Positions 52,326-61,203 are shown, counted from the first letter of the stretch. The stretch: DNA of 64,000 nucleotides from Jejuia sp040720935 (GCF_040720935.1 NZ_JBFDAE010000013.1:58165-122164); one strand, 5' to 3'. Notes: generated by a model not told the origin, from the sequence alone. Numbers and translations are program-made.

Positions 52326-53333
52326 TTAGCTTTGGTTCCCCTCCTTTTGAAGGGTTAGGGGAGGCTTTGTTGCCTCTTGTATTGCATTATCAAACAAATC
52401 TGGCAATGAAATACCTGCAGCAGCAGCCTGTTGCGGTAAAATACTTTCTTTGGTTAACCCAGGCACAGTATTCATTTCTAATAAATGCGGTTCATCATCT
52501 TTAAAAATAAATTCACTTCTGGAGAAACCTTTCATTTTCAACACCTCATAGACTTTTCTCGCCAATACCGTTACTTTTATTTCTTGCTCGGTAGTTAATC
52601 TGGCAGGTGTGATTTCTTGAGATTTTCCTAGATATTTAGCTTCATAATCAAAGAAATCATTTTCAGAAACTATCTCGGTTATTGGCAAAACTTTGGTTTC
52701 ACCTTTATAAGTAATCACACCAACCGAAACCTCGATACCATCTAAAAACGATTCAATAATAATTTCATCATCTTCTTTAAAAGCCACGTTAATGGCTTTT
52801 TGCAAATCTTCTTTGTGGTGCGCTTTGCTCACGCCGAAACTACTACCAGCTTTATTGGCTTTTACAAAACACGGTAAACCTACTTTTTTGATAATAGCAT
52901 CTTCATCAATAGGATCGCCTAAATTTAAATAGTACGATGCCGCAGTTTTAATGCCGTAAGGCTTTAAAATGCTCAAACAATCCCGTTTGTTGAAAGTTAC
53001 CGAAGCTTGATACATTGAGCAACTCGTGTGTGGAATCCCCAACAATTCAAAATACCCTTGCATATAGCCATCCTCCCCTGGAGAACCATGAATGGCATTA
53101 AATACACAATCAAAAGTGGTTTTAAAACTGCCAACATTTATGGAAAAGTCATTCTTATCGATAGGGAACTCTGTGTCTTCTTCATCAACATACACCCATT
53201 TATCTTTAAAAATATGAATGCGATAGGGATGGTATTTCGTTCGGTCTAAAGTCTCAAAAACCACATTGCCGCTGGTTAACGATATTTTATATTCACTAGA
53301 ATAACCGCCCATGATTATGGCTATATTTTTCAT
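52326..53333 (-). CDS. ddl: D-alanine--D-alanine ligase with repeat-derived tail
   Basis: The 335-residue ATP-grasp enzyme has GGYSSEYKISLTSG, NAIHGSPGEDGYMQGY, CFVKANKAGSSFGVSK and SRSEFIFKDDEPHLLEMNTV. It makes D-Ala-D-Ala for peptidoglycan. The last ~14 residues (TKPPLTLQKEGNQS) are not part of the family; they are encoded by the repeat at 52334-52376. The normal end would be near LPDLFDNAIQEA. Confidence 0.95.
   Translation of the reverse strand: MKNIAIIMGGYSSEYKISLTSGNVVFETLDRTKYHPYRIHIFKDKWVYVDEEDTEFPIDKNDFSINVGSFKTTFDCVFNAIHGSPGEDGYMQGYFELLGIPHTSCSMYQASVTFNKRDCLSILKPYGIKTAASYYLNLGDPIDEDAIIKKVGLPCFVKANKAGSSFGVSKAHHKEDLQKAINVAFKEDDEIIIESFLDGIEVSVGVITYKGETKVLPITEIVSENDFFDYEAKYLGKSQEITPARLTTEQEIKVTVLARKVYEVLKMKGFSRSEFIFKDDEPHLLEMNTVPGLTKESILPQQAAAAGISLPDLFDNAIQEATKPPLTLQKEGNQS
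52334..52376 (+). repeat. Dispersed repeat overlapping the 3' end of ddl
   Basis: ggttcccctccttttgaagg followed by gttaggggaggctttgttgc has the build of the repeats at 5211 and 36232. It lies within the ddl frame and provides its final residues. Confidence 0.8.
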
Positions 53334-53672
53334 ATATGTTTTTTTGTCATTCCCGCGAAGGCGGGAATCTATTATTAATGAATATTATGTAAACTAAACC
53401 CAACAATAAAACGTAAATAAAGTTAGTTAAATTAGTGAGGCTAAAATATCATATAAATTGCAAAAGAAAAAACAGTTCTGTTTTATGCTCAAAAAAAACA
53501 GTTTTTAGTTTTTTAAACTTGTTCTTTTTCTCTTTTCCTGCGTTAAAATTTTAAACCGTAGCTTAGGCTATGCTTGAAAACTTTGTCTTGATAAAGAAAA
53601 AAACAACTGCCTCTAAAATTCTAAAAAAACTATTTGTTTTTGAGTATATTTGCCTAATCGAAAAACCTGTAA
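53334..53672. other. Intergenic spacer with one palindromic repeat, no gene
   Basis: The 339-bp divergent spacer between ddl and the PASTA gene has the element gtcattcccgcgaaggcggg (53346-53365) near the ddl start. A loose imperfect repeat (tttttctttt / aaaagaaaaa words) and no coding frame follow. The PASTA promoter -7 element (TATATTTG) lies at 53645-53652. Confidence 0.6.
53645..53652 (+). promoter_or_regulatory. -7 promoter element of the PASTA/rluD genes
   Basis: TATATTTG, an exact TAnnTTTG match, lies 20 nt before the ATG at 53673. No TTG at the -33 place. Confidence 0.5.
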
Positions 53673-54227
53673 ATGAGTATTTTTAAATTTCTTTTCAGTA
53701 AAACATTCCTAAAACAATTAGCATTAGCATTAATAGCCATTGTGGTTTTGTGTTTTTTAATGCTTAAATGGTTAAAATCAACTACCAATCACGGCGAGTT
53801 TGAAACGGTGCCTAACCTTACCGGAAAATCAATTAGTGTTGCCGAAATGGAACTGAAAGAAAACAATTTGGTCATGCAAATCCAAGATTCGGCTAATTTC
53901 AACCCAGATTATCCTAAGTTTTCTGTGATAGAACAAGAACCAGTTTCAGGCACAAAAGTAAAGGAAGATCGCAAAATATACCTCACGCTAAATCCATCTG
54001 GCTACCGTAAAATTTTAGTGCCAGATTTAAGAGAACGTACTTTTAGGCAAGCAAAACCGAATTTAGAAGCCTTAGGGTTTCAAGTTGGCAAAATTACTTA
54101 TGTTGACAATCTCGGAAAAGATATTGTGTTGCAATTGAGGTATGATGGCAAACCAATTAGTCCAGGAGAAAAACTACCGAAAACTTCTAAAATAGACTTG
54201 GTGCTGGGCAACGGAAACCGTCCTTAG
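53673..54227 (+). CDS. PASTA-domain membrane protein
   Basis: The 184-residue protein has one N-terminal transmembrane helix (about 12-30, LALALIAIVVLCFLMLKWL). Two to three PASTA units follow (FETVPNLTGKSISVAEMELK; LVPDLRERTFRQAKPNLEAL; a weaker one at the end). PASTA modules bind cell-wall fragments in other phyla; no kinase domain is attached. It lies 23 bp before rluD and probably shares its transcript; the divergent neighbour is ddl. Confidence 0.88.
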   Translation: MSIFKFLFSKTFLKQLALALIAIVVLCFLMLKWLKSTTNHGEFETVPNLTGKSISVAEMELKENNLVMQIQDSANFNPDYPKFSVIEQEPVSGTKVKEDRKIYLTLNPSGYRKILVPDLRERTFRQAKPNLEALGFQVGKITYVDNLGKDIVLQLRYDGKPISPGEKLPKTSKIDLVLGNGNRP

Positions 54228-54250
54228 CATTAGAAAAACTATTGCATATC

Positions 54251-55285
54251 ATGGAAGAAAACGGACCGCAATTACCCGAAGAAGATAATTTACATGAACA
54301 TTACTCATTTACGGTAGATAAGGGGCAAGCACCTTTGCGTATCGATAAGTATCTCATGAATTTTATAGAGAATGCCACACGAAGTAAAATTCAAGCTGCT
54401 GCAAAATACGGCGGCATTCAAGTGAATGATGAACCCGTAAAATCCAATTATAAAGTAAAGCCTTTAGATAATATTAGGGTGTTGTTTGCCCACAAACCCT
54501 TTGAGGACTTATTGGTAGGCGAAGACATGCCATTGGATATTATCTATGAAGACGACGATTTGTTGGTGGTAAATAAAGCAGCAGGTATCGTGGTGCATCC
54601 AGGACACGGAAACTATTCCGGAACCTTAATTAACGGATTGATTTACAGGTTCGATAACTTACCAAACAATTCCAGCGAACGCCCAGGTTTGGTACATCGT
54701 ATAGATAAAGACACCAGCGGATTATTGGTGGTTGCCAAAACCGAACAGGCCATGTCTCATTTGTCATTACAATTCGCAAAAAAAACGAGCGAGCGCGAAT
54801 ATGTTGCCCTAGTTTGGGGAAATGTTGAAGAAGATGAAGGCACTATTGAAGGCAATATCGGGCGCCATCCTAAAAACCGACTCCAAAATATTGTCTATCT
54901 AGATGACGAAGCCGAAAAAGGCAAGCCCGCCGTAACCCACTACAAAGTCCTAGAGCGTTTGGGCTACGTAACCTTGGTGTCCTGCAAACTGGAAACGGGG
55001 CGCACGCACCAAATCCGAGTGCATATGAAACACATTGGACACACACTGTTTAACGATGCTCGTTACGGAGGCGATGCTATTTTAAAAGGCACCACTTTTA
55101 CAAAATACAAACAGTTTGTAGATAATTGTTTCAAAGTATTGCCTCGGCAAGCACTACATGCCAAGACCCTAGGATTTAAGCACCCTACAACGGGAGAATT
55201 TATGCGTTTTGAAACCCCAGTCCCAGACGATATGGTACAATGTATCGAAAAATGGCGCGGGTATTCTAAGTATCAGGAGTTGTAA
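54251..55285 (+). CDS. rluD: Ribosomal large-subunit pseudouridine synthase, RluD-type
   Basis: From the ATG at 54251 the product has 344 residues. It has an N-terminal S4 RNA-binding domain (about 23-85, LRIDKYLMNFIENATRSKIQ). The synthase domain has catalytic Asp in HRIDKDTSGLLVVAKT, with AAGIVVHPGHGNYSGTL and ETGRTHQIRVHMKHIGH. It modifies 23S rRNA (helix 69 in E. coli RluD). An in-frame TTG 9 bp earlier is less likely. Confidence 0.94.
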   Translation: MEENGPQLPEEDNLHEHYSFTVDKGQAPLRIDKYLMNFIENATRSKIQAAAKYGGIQVNDEPVKSNYKVKPLDNIRVLFAHKPFEDLLVGEDMPLDIIYEDDDLLVVNKAAGIVVHPGHGNYSGTLINGLIYRFDNLPNNSSERPGLVHRIDKDTSGLLVVAKTEQAMSHLSLQFAKKTSEREYVALVWGNVEEDEGTIEGNIGRHPKNRLQNIVYLDDEAEKGKPAVTHYKVLERLGYVTLVSCKLETGRTHQIRVHMKHIGHTLFNDARYGGDAILKGTTFTKYKQFVDNCFKVLPRQALHAKTLGFKHPTTGEFMRFETPVPDDMVQCIEKWRGYSKYQEL

Positions 55286-55444
55286 ATTCCTGCCAAGACA
55301 GGAATCTCAGAAATTTTAGTTTTTGAAATGATTTCATTTGTTGCATCGCTTCCTGGAAGTTTGTAACTGGTGTCCTTATGTTACGTTTTTAGTGGGGTAC
55401 TAGTTACAAACTAGCACCAGCAGATGCAAAGATTCGGCTAAACA

Positions 55445-56062
55445 TTAAACCTTTTTTAAAAGTTGTGCAATCCCAAATTCAGGGCTTGTATAAACTTCTT
55501 TTTTAATATCAGTTAAATAGTGTTTTGCACCTTCCATAGAAGCTTGAGCTAAGAAAATAACATCTACTTTAGAAGCCATAGTTTTAATGTTTTTGGCAAT
55601 TTCTTTTTCATAAGTGGTGAAATCGCCATTTTCAAAATGAATCCAGTATTCAGAACAATCGCAATTTACAATTTCAATGGTTTTACCTTTTTCTGCTGCA
55701 AGCTTTACTATTAAATTCTCACTTACGGTTTTGGTAGAATTTGCGGTATAAACCAATCCTATTTTGGTGTAATTAGAGACTAAATAGTCAATAATAGGTT
55801 TATCAATTCTATAAACATCCTCGTGATTGTCGCTTTCGCTGCCGTAGGTAGAACAGGTACAAATTAAAAGCAAAGGTCTGTCTTTTCTAATAGTTTCAAG
55901 CTCTATATTAAAAAGGGAGGTATCTGTAACACCATTTAAAAGCGCATTATCCAGTAGCTCTTTATTCACATAATGTTTAGTCTCTATGGCTTTATTGTAT
56001 TTTCTAACCAATGCTTCAAAGCGTTCTATATGAACTTTCGAGGTGTGTAAAAATGCTATCAT
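55445..56062 (-). CDS. Asp/Glu racemase-superfamily-like protein
   Basis: The 205-residue soluble protein has cysteines in two matching places (LLICTCSTYGSE and IVNCDCSEYW). An alternating strand/helix pattern resembles Asp/Glu/hydantoin racemases: IGLVYTANSTKTVSENLIVK and VDVIFLAQASMEGAKHYL. The fold and activity are inferred. It stands alone. Confidence 0.6.
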   Translation of the reverse strand: MIAFLHTSKVHIERFEALVRKYNKAIETKHYVNKELLDNALLNGVTDTSLFNIELETIRKDRPLLLICTCSTYGSESDNHEDVYRIDKPIIDYLVSNYTKIGLVYTANSTKTVSENLIVKLAAEKGKTIEIVNCDCSEYWIHFENGDFTTYEKEIAKNIKTMASKVDVIFLAQASMEGAKHYLTDIKKEVYTSPEFGIAQLLKKV

Positions 56063-56114
56063 TTTCTTTTTTTTTATGCTACAAAGTCAAGTTTGCTTTT
56101 ATGATTGGTCTTCA

Positions 56115-56160
56115 TATTCTAGACCTTTCAGGTCTCAAAAACCTAAAAGGTCTCAACTTC
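56115..56160. repeat. Hairpin repeat with agaccttt...aaaggtct words
   Basis: agacctttcaggtct forms a hairpin (arms agacct/aggtct) and is followed by caaaaacctaaaaggtctc. It resembles the elements at 12469 and 15714. Confidence 0.5.
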
Positions 56161-56236
56161 AGAGGGTCATTACCTTGCACTGAAGGTTGTTTTTTTTCGA
56201 ATGACTAATAAATTCATTACAAATACACCTTATAAA

Positions 56237-57055
56237 TCAATAAGAAAGATGCAAGTTAAAATGCTTTTTAGGTAATGATTCATTTTTATCAATAACCACG
56301 ATGCCTTGTTCATACATGTCCATTGAGAAATTAACGTTGCTGTCTTTTTTAATAATTTCCCAAGTTTCTTTCATCCCGTCGCTCCAATAAATATCATCAA
56401 AAACAAATATCGCCGATTGTTTAATTTTAGATTTCAGAGCATTAAAATAGTCTCGTGTTGGTTCTTTTTTGTGGTTTCCGTCAATAAATATCAAATCATA
56501 AGTTATGTCTTTTTCAATGACTTTCGGGAATGTGTCATCATATAAACCTTGAACCACTTCAAAATTTGAAGGAGAAACGATTGTTGAAAATTGTGCAGCA
56601 GAAATGCTACAAAGTTGTGGTAAACCTTCCATTGTAATAAATTTTCCGTTTTTGCCTTTCATCGCCTCGAGCATATAAGAACCAGATATACCAAGGTTAG
56701 TGCCTATCTCCAAAATATTGGGGTTTTCTGTGTTTTTTACCATGTAATACAAAAACCGACACCATTTTTCCTTAGAAGCCGCTTTTCTACAAATATCTTG
56801 AACCAAGGCAGTTTCATCCAAAGAAAATATTTCATAAGTAATCTCCGTAGCATCAATAAGTAGTTTGTCTCTGTAAGTTTCGCAATTGTTAAACGCAATA
56901 ATATCCTCTTTTTTGTGGGTGTTTGTTTTGGCTAATTTAAATGCATTTAAAACGTTTTGGAGTGTTTTGTTTTCTATTGAGGCAATCTTTTTTAATTCCT
57001 CGTTTTGGTTTAGTCTTCTGCTAAGAATTAATTTGTGTTTTTTTAGTTTGTTCAC
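56237..57055 (-). CDS. Class I SAM-dependent O-methyltransferase-like protein
   Basis: The 272-residue protein has an N-terminal helical part (1-105). The methyltransferase domain has motif I ILEIGTNLGISGSYML, KFITMEGLPQLCSI, YDLIFIDGNHKKEPTRDYF and IFVFDDIYWSDGM. The acidic DGNHKKE and DD sites suit a metal-dependent O-methyltransferase. No ATG precedes the domain; a GTG at 57055 is the likely start. The substrate is unknown. It lies 57 bp after the nuclease-like gene. Confidence 0.82.
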   Translation of the reverse strand: MNKLKKHKLILSRRLNQNEELKKIASIENKTLQNVLNAFKLAKTNTHKKEDIIAFNNCETYRDKLLIDATEITYEIFSLDETALVQDICRKAASKEKWCRFLYYMVKNTENPNILEIGTNLGISGSYMLEAMKGKNGKFITMEGLPQLCSISAAQFSTIVSPSNFEVVQGLYDDTFPKVIEKDITYDLIFIDGNHKKEPTRDYFNALKSKIKQSAIFVFDDIYWSDGMKETWEIIKKDSNVNFSMDMYEQGIVVIDKNESLPKKHFNLHLSY

Positions 57056-57112
57056 GTTGGGTTGTTTGGGTTTGTTTTTTTTAATTACTTGTAAACTAAC
57101 AAAATCAGAAGT

Positions 57113-58957
57113 TTATTTGCTGAGAGCTTTTAAAATTCGTTCTTCATTAATAACAATATCCCTGAATAAAACATGAGGGAATTCAGAATACTTTGATGTT
57201 TTAAAAGCCTCTGAAATATTCGATATAGTAGAGGCTGTAATTAACGATAGATTCATTTCAGTATCCATTTCACAATCTGTCACAAAATCATCGCTGAACT
57301 CTGGTGCAACAAGTAAAATCTTTAAAATTCTCAAATCATTTTTAAGAGCCAAGTTTTGATAAGATTTCAATTGTCTGGAAACAGTACTAAATTTGTTATA
57401 ACCTCTTTCTTTGCTTGTCTTGCATTCAACAATAATTATTTCGTTATTACCTAAGTTTAAAAGAATATCTATCATATCTTTTTTAGTATTTAGTTGGTTT
57501 TTAAACGCGTCATCCACATTAAAGCCTAGACTTTTAAAAATGACTTTTGTTAAATCTTCGAATTTAATTCCAAGTTCACTTTCTTTTACTAAAATACCAT
57601 TCTCTTTAAGTAAATTTAAATTTCTGTAAGCTACGTTTTCATAGTTTTCCAAATATAGGTTTTCAACATCTTTATAGTGTTCGAGAATATTTAAAATATC
57701 ATCTCCACGCTGTTTAATACCATTGTCCTTTATAAATTTAGTTAAATCTTGTTTTTCTATTAAGTCTAAAATATCTCTAGGTTTGATATTGTAATCAAGT
57801 AAAAAATCTGCTTTAAGTACAAATTCATCTTGTAACTCAAATTGTTCTTTTATTTGCTTATTTAGTCTGGGTAATGAATTATTTATCTCCATCAAAAACT
57901 TGTCAAACCCGTCTATTGAAATACCTACTTTTTCGTCACGTTCTACAATTTCAAAATGCTCAATTAAACTATTTATTTTATCATCTAAAATACTGCCTTT
58001 AAGATTTTTAATATTTAGACCTTTTTCGCAAAGCTCATTCAAAGTTTTTTTCTTTTCTGTTAATGTACTTCCTGCTTTGTAAATGTCTTCTAAAAGAAGA
58101 TTAGTGAATGAAACCCCTTCTTTTATAATTTCTTCAATTTTTTGGGAATAAGATAGCTTCCTATTAATATTATGTTCTTTAGCAATTTGATTAATTATTG
58201 GTTCTCTTAAAAGTTTTAAAGTTCTACGATAGAATTTTTCAGCAACTTCTTTTTTTCTGACTCTTCTTAACATTCTTACCATTTCATCGGCTACATAAAT
58301 GGTGTTTTCTTTATTTGAGTAAAATATAACTCCAATATTTTTCAAACCCTTAATTACATCTTGTATATCAAGTTTTTTAATTGGTAAAATTGAATAATTT
58401 ATCAATTTTACTTCTTCTTGTGAAAGTCCTAGCTGTTTTGATAGTGTTAAAATTATCGATAATTCGTCGGAAGTTATTTTCTCATCTCTATTATTTTCAA
58501 TATCATTAGTATAAGCAGTTTCCAAACAAGATTTATAGATTTTATAATCTCTTTTTCGAGAAATACTTAATTCTGATTTATCATTATTAAAATCTGCATT
58601 CAGTCCTTTTATTTTGTTTTTTAAATGCTTTATTTCATTCTCATATAATCTTGAGAACCAATCTTGTTTCATTATACAGTTACCATCTCGAATAATTATG
58701 TCAATTAAAATATCCAATTGAGAAGTGATTTCTTGAAATTCACACTTAATTTGGTCTTGAAATTCAGACAATGTTAATGAGAAAATTGTTGAAATATTTT
58801 GATTGTCAACTGATTTTAAACCTTTATCTGATGAGCTTAAAATCTTGTCGATTTCTTTACTGTTTTTTGGATTTTTAGATATGATATTATCAATAATTTT
58901 GATAAACGAGTTTTTTTCTATTGAGCCAAGTTTATCTAAGATATTTTCTAATTTCAT
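57113..58957 (-). CDS. Orphan protein with C-terminal PD-(D/E)xK nuclease motif
   Basis: The 614-residue protein has no signal peptide. The N-terminal ~450 residues are mainly helical. They contain a TerB-like stretch (about 140-200, DEKITSDELSIILTLSKQLG then LSQEEV) and coiled coils. The C-terminal ~150 residues fit a restriction-endonuclease fold: FEDLTKVIFKSLGFNV, Asp497 in MIDILL, Glu511-x-Lys513 in IIIVECKTS and VSRQLKSYQNLA. The catalytic spacing is typical. It has no adjacent DNA methylase of a known R-M type or helicase. A role in phage defence or DNA repair is inference. Confidence 0.75.
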   Translation of the reverse strand: MKLENILDKLGSIEKNSFIKIIDNIISKNPKNSKEIDKILSSSDKGLKSVDNQNISTIFSLTLSEFQDQIKCEFQEITSQLDILIDIIIRDGNCIMKQDWFSRLYENEIKHLKNKIKGLNADFNNDKSELSISRKRDYKIYKSCLETAYTNDIENNRDEKITSDELSIILTLSKQLGLSQEEVKLINYSILPIKKLDIQDVIKGLKNIGVIFYSNKENTIYVADEMVRMLRRVRKKEVAEKFYRRTLKLLREPIINQIAKEHNINRKLSYSQKIEEIIKEGVSFTNLLLEDIYKAGSTLTEKKKTLNELCEKGLNIKNLKGSILDDKINSLIEHFEIVERDEKVGISIDGFDKFLMEINNSLPRLNKQIKEQFELQDEFVLKADFLLDYNIKPRDILDLIEKQDLTKFIKDNGIKQRGDDILNILEHYKDVENLYLENYENVAYRNLNLLKENGILVKESELGIKFEDLTKVIFKSLGFNVDDAFKNQLNTKKDMIDILLNLGNNEIIIVECKTSKERGYNKFSTVSRQLKSYQNLALKNDLRILKILLVAPEFSDDFVTDCEMDTEMNLSLITASTISNISEAFKTSKYSEFPHVLFRDIVINEERILKALSK

Positions 58958-59123
58958 AAAGTTTAGTTTTAATAGTTATTAAGAATGTTTAACGAATATA
59001 GCTGAAAATATCTACAAAGACAATAGTGTATAAGCACAACTTAAAAGCTTATCACAAATTATTCTAATCCAAAATCCCAAAACTAAACAAGGAATCGTAA
59101 CTTTGAAATGAAAGAAACAAGAG

Positions 59124-59161
59124 ATTCCCTCCCGATAGCTATCGGGATCCGAGGGAATGAC
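59124..59161 (+). repeat. Dispersed repeat with CCCGATAGCTATCGGG before yaaA
   Basis: attccctcccgatagctatc then gggatccgagggaatgac: the inner 16-bp palindrome cccgatagctatcggg is perfect. The right end (gggaatgac) contributes an ATG in frame with yaaA at 59157, which adds MTKRVYS. The real start is at 59178. Confidence 0.8.
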
Positions 59162-59177
59162 AAAAAGAGTTTATTCT

Positions 59178-59936
59178 ATGAAACTAGTATTATCACCAGC
59201 AAAGTCGTTAAACTACGAAAGCCCATTACCAATTGATAAACATACCGAACCTCAGTTTTTAAAACAATCGGAGCGTTTAAATAAACTGCTTAAAACAAAA
59301 TCGGCAAAAGGCTTATCAAAGCTCATGAGTATTTCTGATGCTTTGGGACAATTAAACCACCAACGGAATCAAGATTGGGAATTACCTTTTACGCCAGAAA
59401 ATGCACGATCTGCGATTTATGCTTTTAATGGCGATGTATATCGTGGTTTGGATGCATACACTATTCCAGAGGAAAAACTAGAAATGCTTCAAAACACCGT
59501 TCGAATTCTTTCAGGTTTATATGGTGTATTGAAACCAATGGATTTAATGCAACCCTATCGCTTAGAAATGGGCACCAAATTAAAAGTTGGTGTAAAAAAG
59601 AATTTATACGAATTCTGGAAAAAAGACATCACAAAATCCTTAAACGAAGAACTTGAAGATGATGAGCTGTTTTTGAATTTAGCCAGTAACGAGTATTTTA
59701 AAGCAGTTGACACAAAAGCATTAAAAGTACCTGTGATTACTGCTAGTTTCAAGGATTTTAAAAACGGCGAGTATAAAGTAATTTCATTTTTCGCCAAAGA
59801 AGCACGAGGTGCAATGGCAAGATACATTGTGGATACCAATGCGGCAACTATAGACGATTTAAAGGGCTTTAACTATATGGATTATGGATTTAGCGAAGAT
59901 ATGTCTAATGAAAATGACTTAATTTTTATTCGATGA
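59178..59936 (+). CDS. yaaA: Peroxide stress protein YaaA
   Basis: From the ATG at 59178 (MKLVLSPAKSLNYESP, the canonical opening) the protein has 252 residues. NARSAIYAFNGDVYRGLDAY, RILSGLYGVLKPMDLMQPYR and FFAKEARGAMARYIVD are family motifs (DUF328/UPF0246). In E. coli YaaA lowers free iron and DNA damage under peroxide. An upstream in-frame ATG at 59157 lies inside a dispersed repeat and is rejected. Confidence 0.94.
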   Translation: MKLVLSPAKSLNYESPLPIDKHTEPQFLKQSERLNKLLKTKSAKGLSKLMSISDALGQLNHQRNQDWELPFTPENARSAIYAFNGDVYRGLDAYTIPEEKLEMLQNTVRILSGLYGVLKPMDLMQPYRLEMGTKLKVGVKKNLYEFWKKDITKSLNEELEDDELFLNLASNEYFKAVDTKALKVPVITASFKDFKNGEYKVISFFAKEARGAMARYIVDTNAATIDDLKGFNYMDYGFSEDMSNENDLIFIR

Positions 59937-59941
59937 TTTCG

Positions 59942-60217
59942 TCATTCCGAGGAGGTACGACGTGGGATTCTAGGATTTTCCATTTATGAGATTGCTTCGT
60001 TTCACTCGCAATGACGCCTAAATTATGTGGTTTTGTCATTCCGAGGAAGTATGACGCGGGAATCTAGGATTTGTCTTCCAATGTTTTAGATTGCTTCATT
60101 TCATTCGCAATGACGCCTAAATTATGTGGTTTTGTCATTCCGAGGAAGTATGACGCGAGAATCTAGGATCTTTAATGTTTGAAATTGCTTCGTTTCATTT
60201 TCAATGACGCTTAAATT
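59942..60217 (+). repeat. Three tandem copies of a ~95-bp palindromic element
   Basis: Copies begin at 59942, 60036 and 60134 with gtcattccgagg and end with tcgcaatgac or its variant. The ends are inverted relative to each other, so each copy can fold. The unit is the same family as the single elements at 52245, 53346, 61164 and 61800. The 354-bp gap between yaaA and the TPR gene holds nothing else I can identify. Confidence 0.9.
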
Positions 60218-60290
60218 AGAGCATGCACTTTCTCTTGTCATCTTTGGAATTTTCATTATGTTTATCCTAAAAATAATCTGATAACTACGC

Positions 60291-61013
60291 ATGTATTTCT
60301 ACTTTATAATAGCATTTCAAGCCTACTGTTTATACCACATGTATAAAAATAGAAACTCCTTTTATTGGGCGATCTTAATTTTTTTGTTGCCTTTAATTGG
60401 CTGTATAATATATCTAATAACTCAAGTTTATAACAAGCGCGATGCTGAAAAATTGACTTCAGAAATCACAAATATTATCAACCCTACCAAAAAAATTAAA
60501 GACTTAGAAAAGCAATTGGAGTTTTCGGAATCGTATCAAAATAGAGTGAATCTTGCTGATGCCTATTTAGAAATAGGAGATGATCAAAATGCAATTGAAA
60601 ATTATAAAGAAGCACTAGACGGAAGTATCCAAAATGATTTTTATGTCATTCAAAAAATGATTGAAGCGTTTCATAAGATTGGAGATGATAAAAGTATAGT
60701 AATTTATGCTGAACAAATTAAAACACATAACGAATTTAAAAAATCAAGAACGCAGTTTTTATACGGTTTAGCACTTGAAAAACTAGGTAGGGTAGAAGAA
60801 GCGGAAGAGAATCTTAGCGCCATAGACATTCGTTTTTCATTTTATGATGAACGTTTAATTTACACCAATTTCTTATTGAGTATTAATAAAAAAGAAGAGG
60901 CTAAAGAAATATTAGAATCCTTGGTTTCCGAAGGAAAACACATGACAAAGCCAAACAAAAGATTATACGGAAATACCATGACCGAAGCCGAAAAGCTCTT
61001 GGCAACATTATAG
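60291..61013 (+). CDS. Membrane-anchored TPR protein
   Basis: The 240-residue protein has two N-terminal hydrophobic segments (about 1-17 and 24-44, FYWAILIFLLPLIGCIIYLI), resembling a PLDc_N-type anchor. TPR-like helices follow (about 80-230; RVNLADAYLEIGDDQNAIEN; LYGLALEKLGRVEEAEENLS). It probably acts as a membrane scaffold; partners unknown. It ends 1 bp before the convergent THX gene. Confidence 0.8.
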   Translation: MYFYFIIAFQAYCLYHMYKNRNSFYWAILIFLLPLIGCIIYLITQVYNKRDAEKLTSEITNIINPTKKIKDLEKQLEFSESYQNRVNLADAYLEIGDDQNAIENYKEALDGSIQNDFYVIQKMIEAFHKIGDDKSIVIYAEQIKTHNEFKKSRTQFLYGLALEKLGRVEEAEENLSAIDIRFSFYDERLIYTNFLLSINKKEEAKEILESLVSEGKHMTKPNKRLYGNTMTEAEKLLATL

Positions 61014-61148
61014 TTATTTCACTTTGGCTTTACTGCCAACATTAATTTTTTGTTCAACGCTAGGTTTCTTTTTAATTCTTGGTCTTCTTGCGCCAAACGT
61101 GCCTCTGTTAATTTTACCCCGTTTTGTTTTTTTATCGCCTTTTCCCAT
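61014..61148 (-). CDS. 30S ribosomal protein THX
   Basis: This 44-residue, highly basic protein starts MGKGDKKTKRGKINRGTFGA and continues RRPRIKKKPSVEQ. The opening MGKGDKKTKRGKI and the GTFGARRP motif are characteristic of bacterial THX (bTHX), a small subunit protein that binds the head of 16S rRNA. The gene is easy to miss because of its size. It is convergent with the TPR gene. Confidence 0.9.
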   Translation of the reverse strand: MGKGDKKTKRGKINRGTFGARRPRIKKKPSVEQKINVGSKAKVK

Positions 61149-61163
61149 TGAGTTATAGTATTT

Positions 61164-61203
61164 GTCATTCCCACGAATCCCGATAACTATCGGGAGGGAA
61201 TCT
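61164..61203 (+). repeat. Dispersed repeat upstream of THX
   Basis: gtcattcccacgaatcccga then taactatcgggagggaatct combines the gtcattcc opening with a near-perfect cccgataactatcggg hairpin. Confidence 0.8.

Noticed and set aside
56237..58957. Nuclease-like protein and SAM methyltransferase as a restriction-modification pair
   Set aside because: The methyltransferase has O-methyltransferase-type motifs (IDGNHKKE, DD) and no DPPY/NPPY or PCQ motif of DNA methylases.
59942..60217. CRISPR array
   Set aside because: Three long near-identical units without unique spacers; palindromic ends fit a REP-like element.
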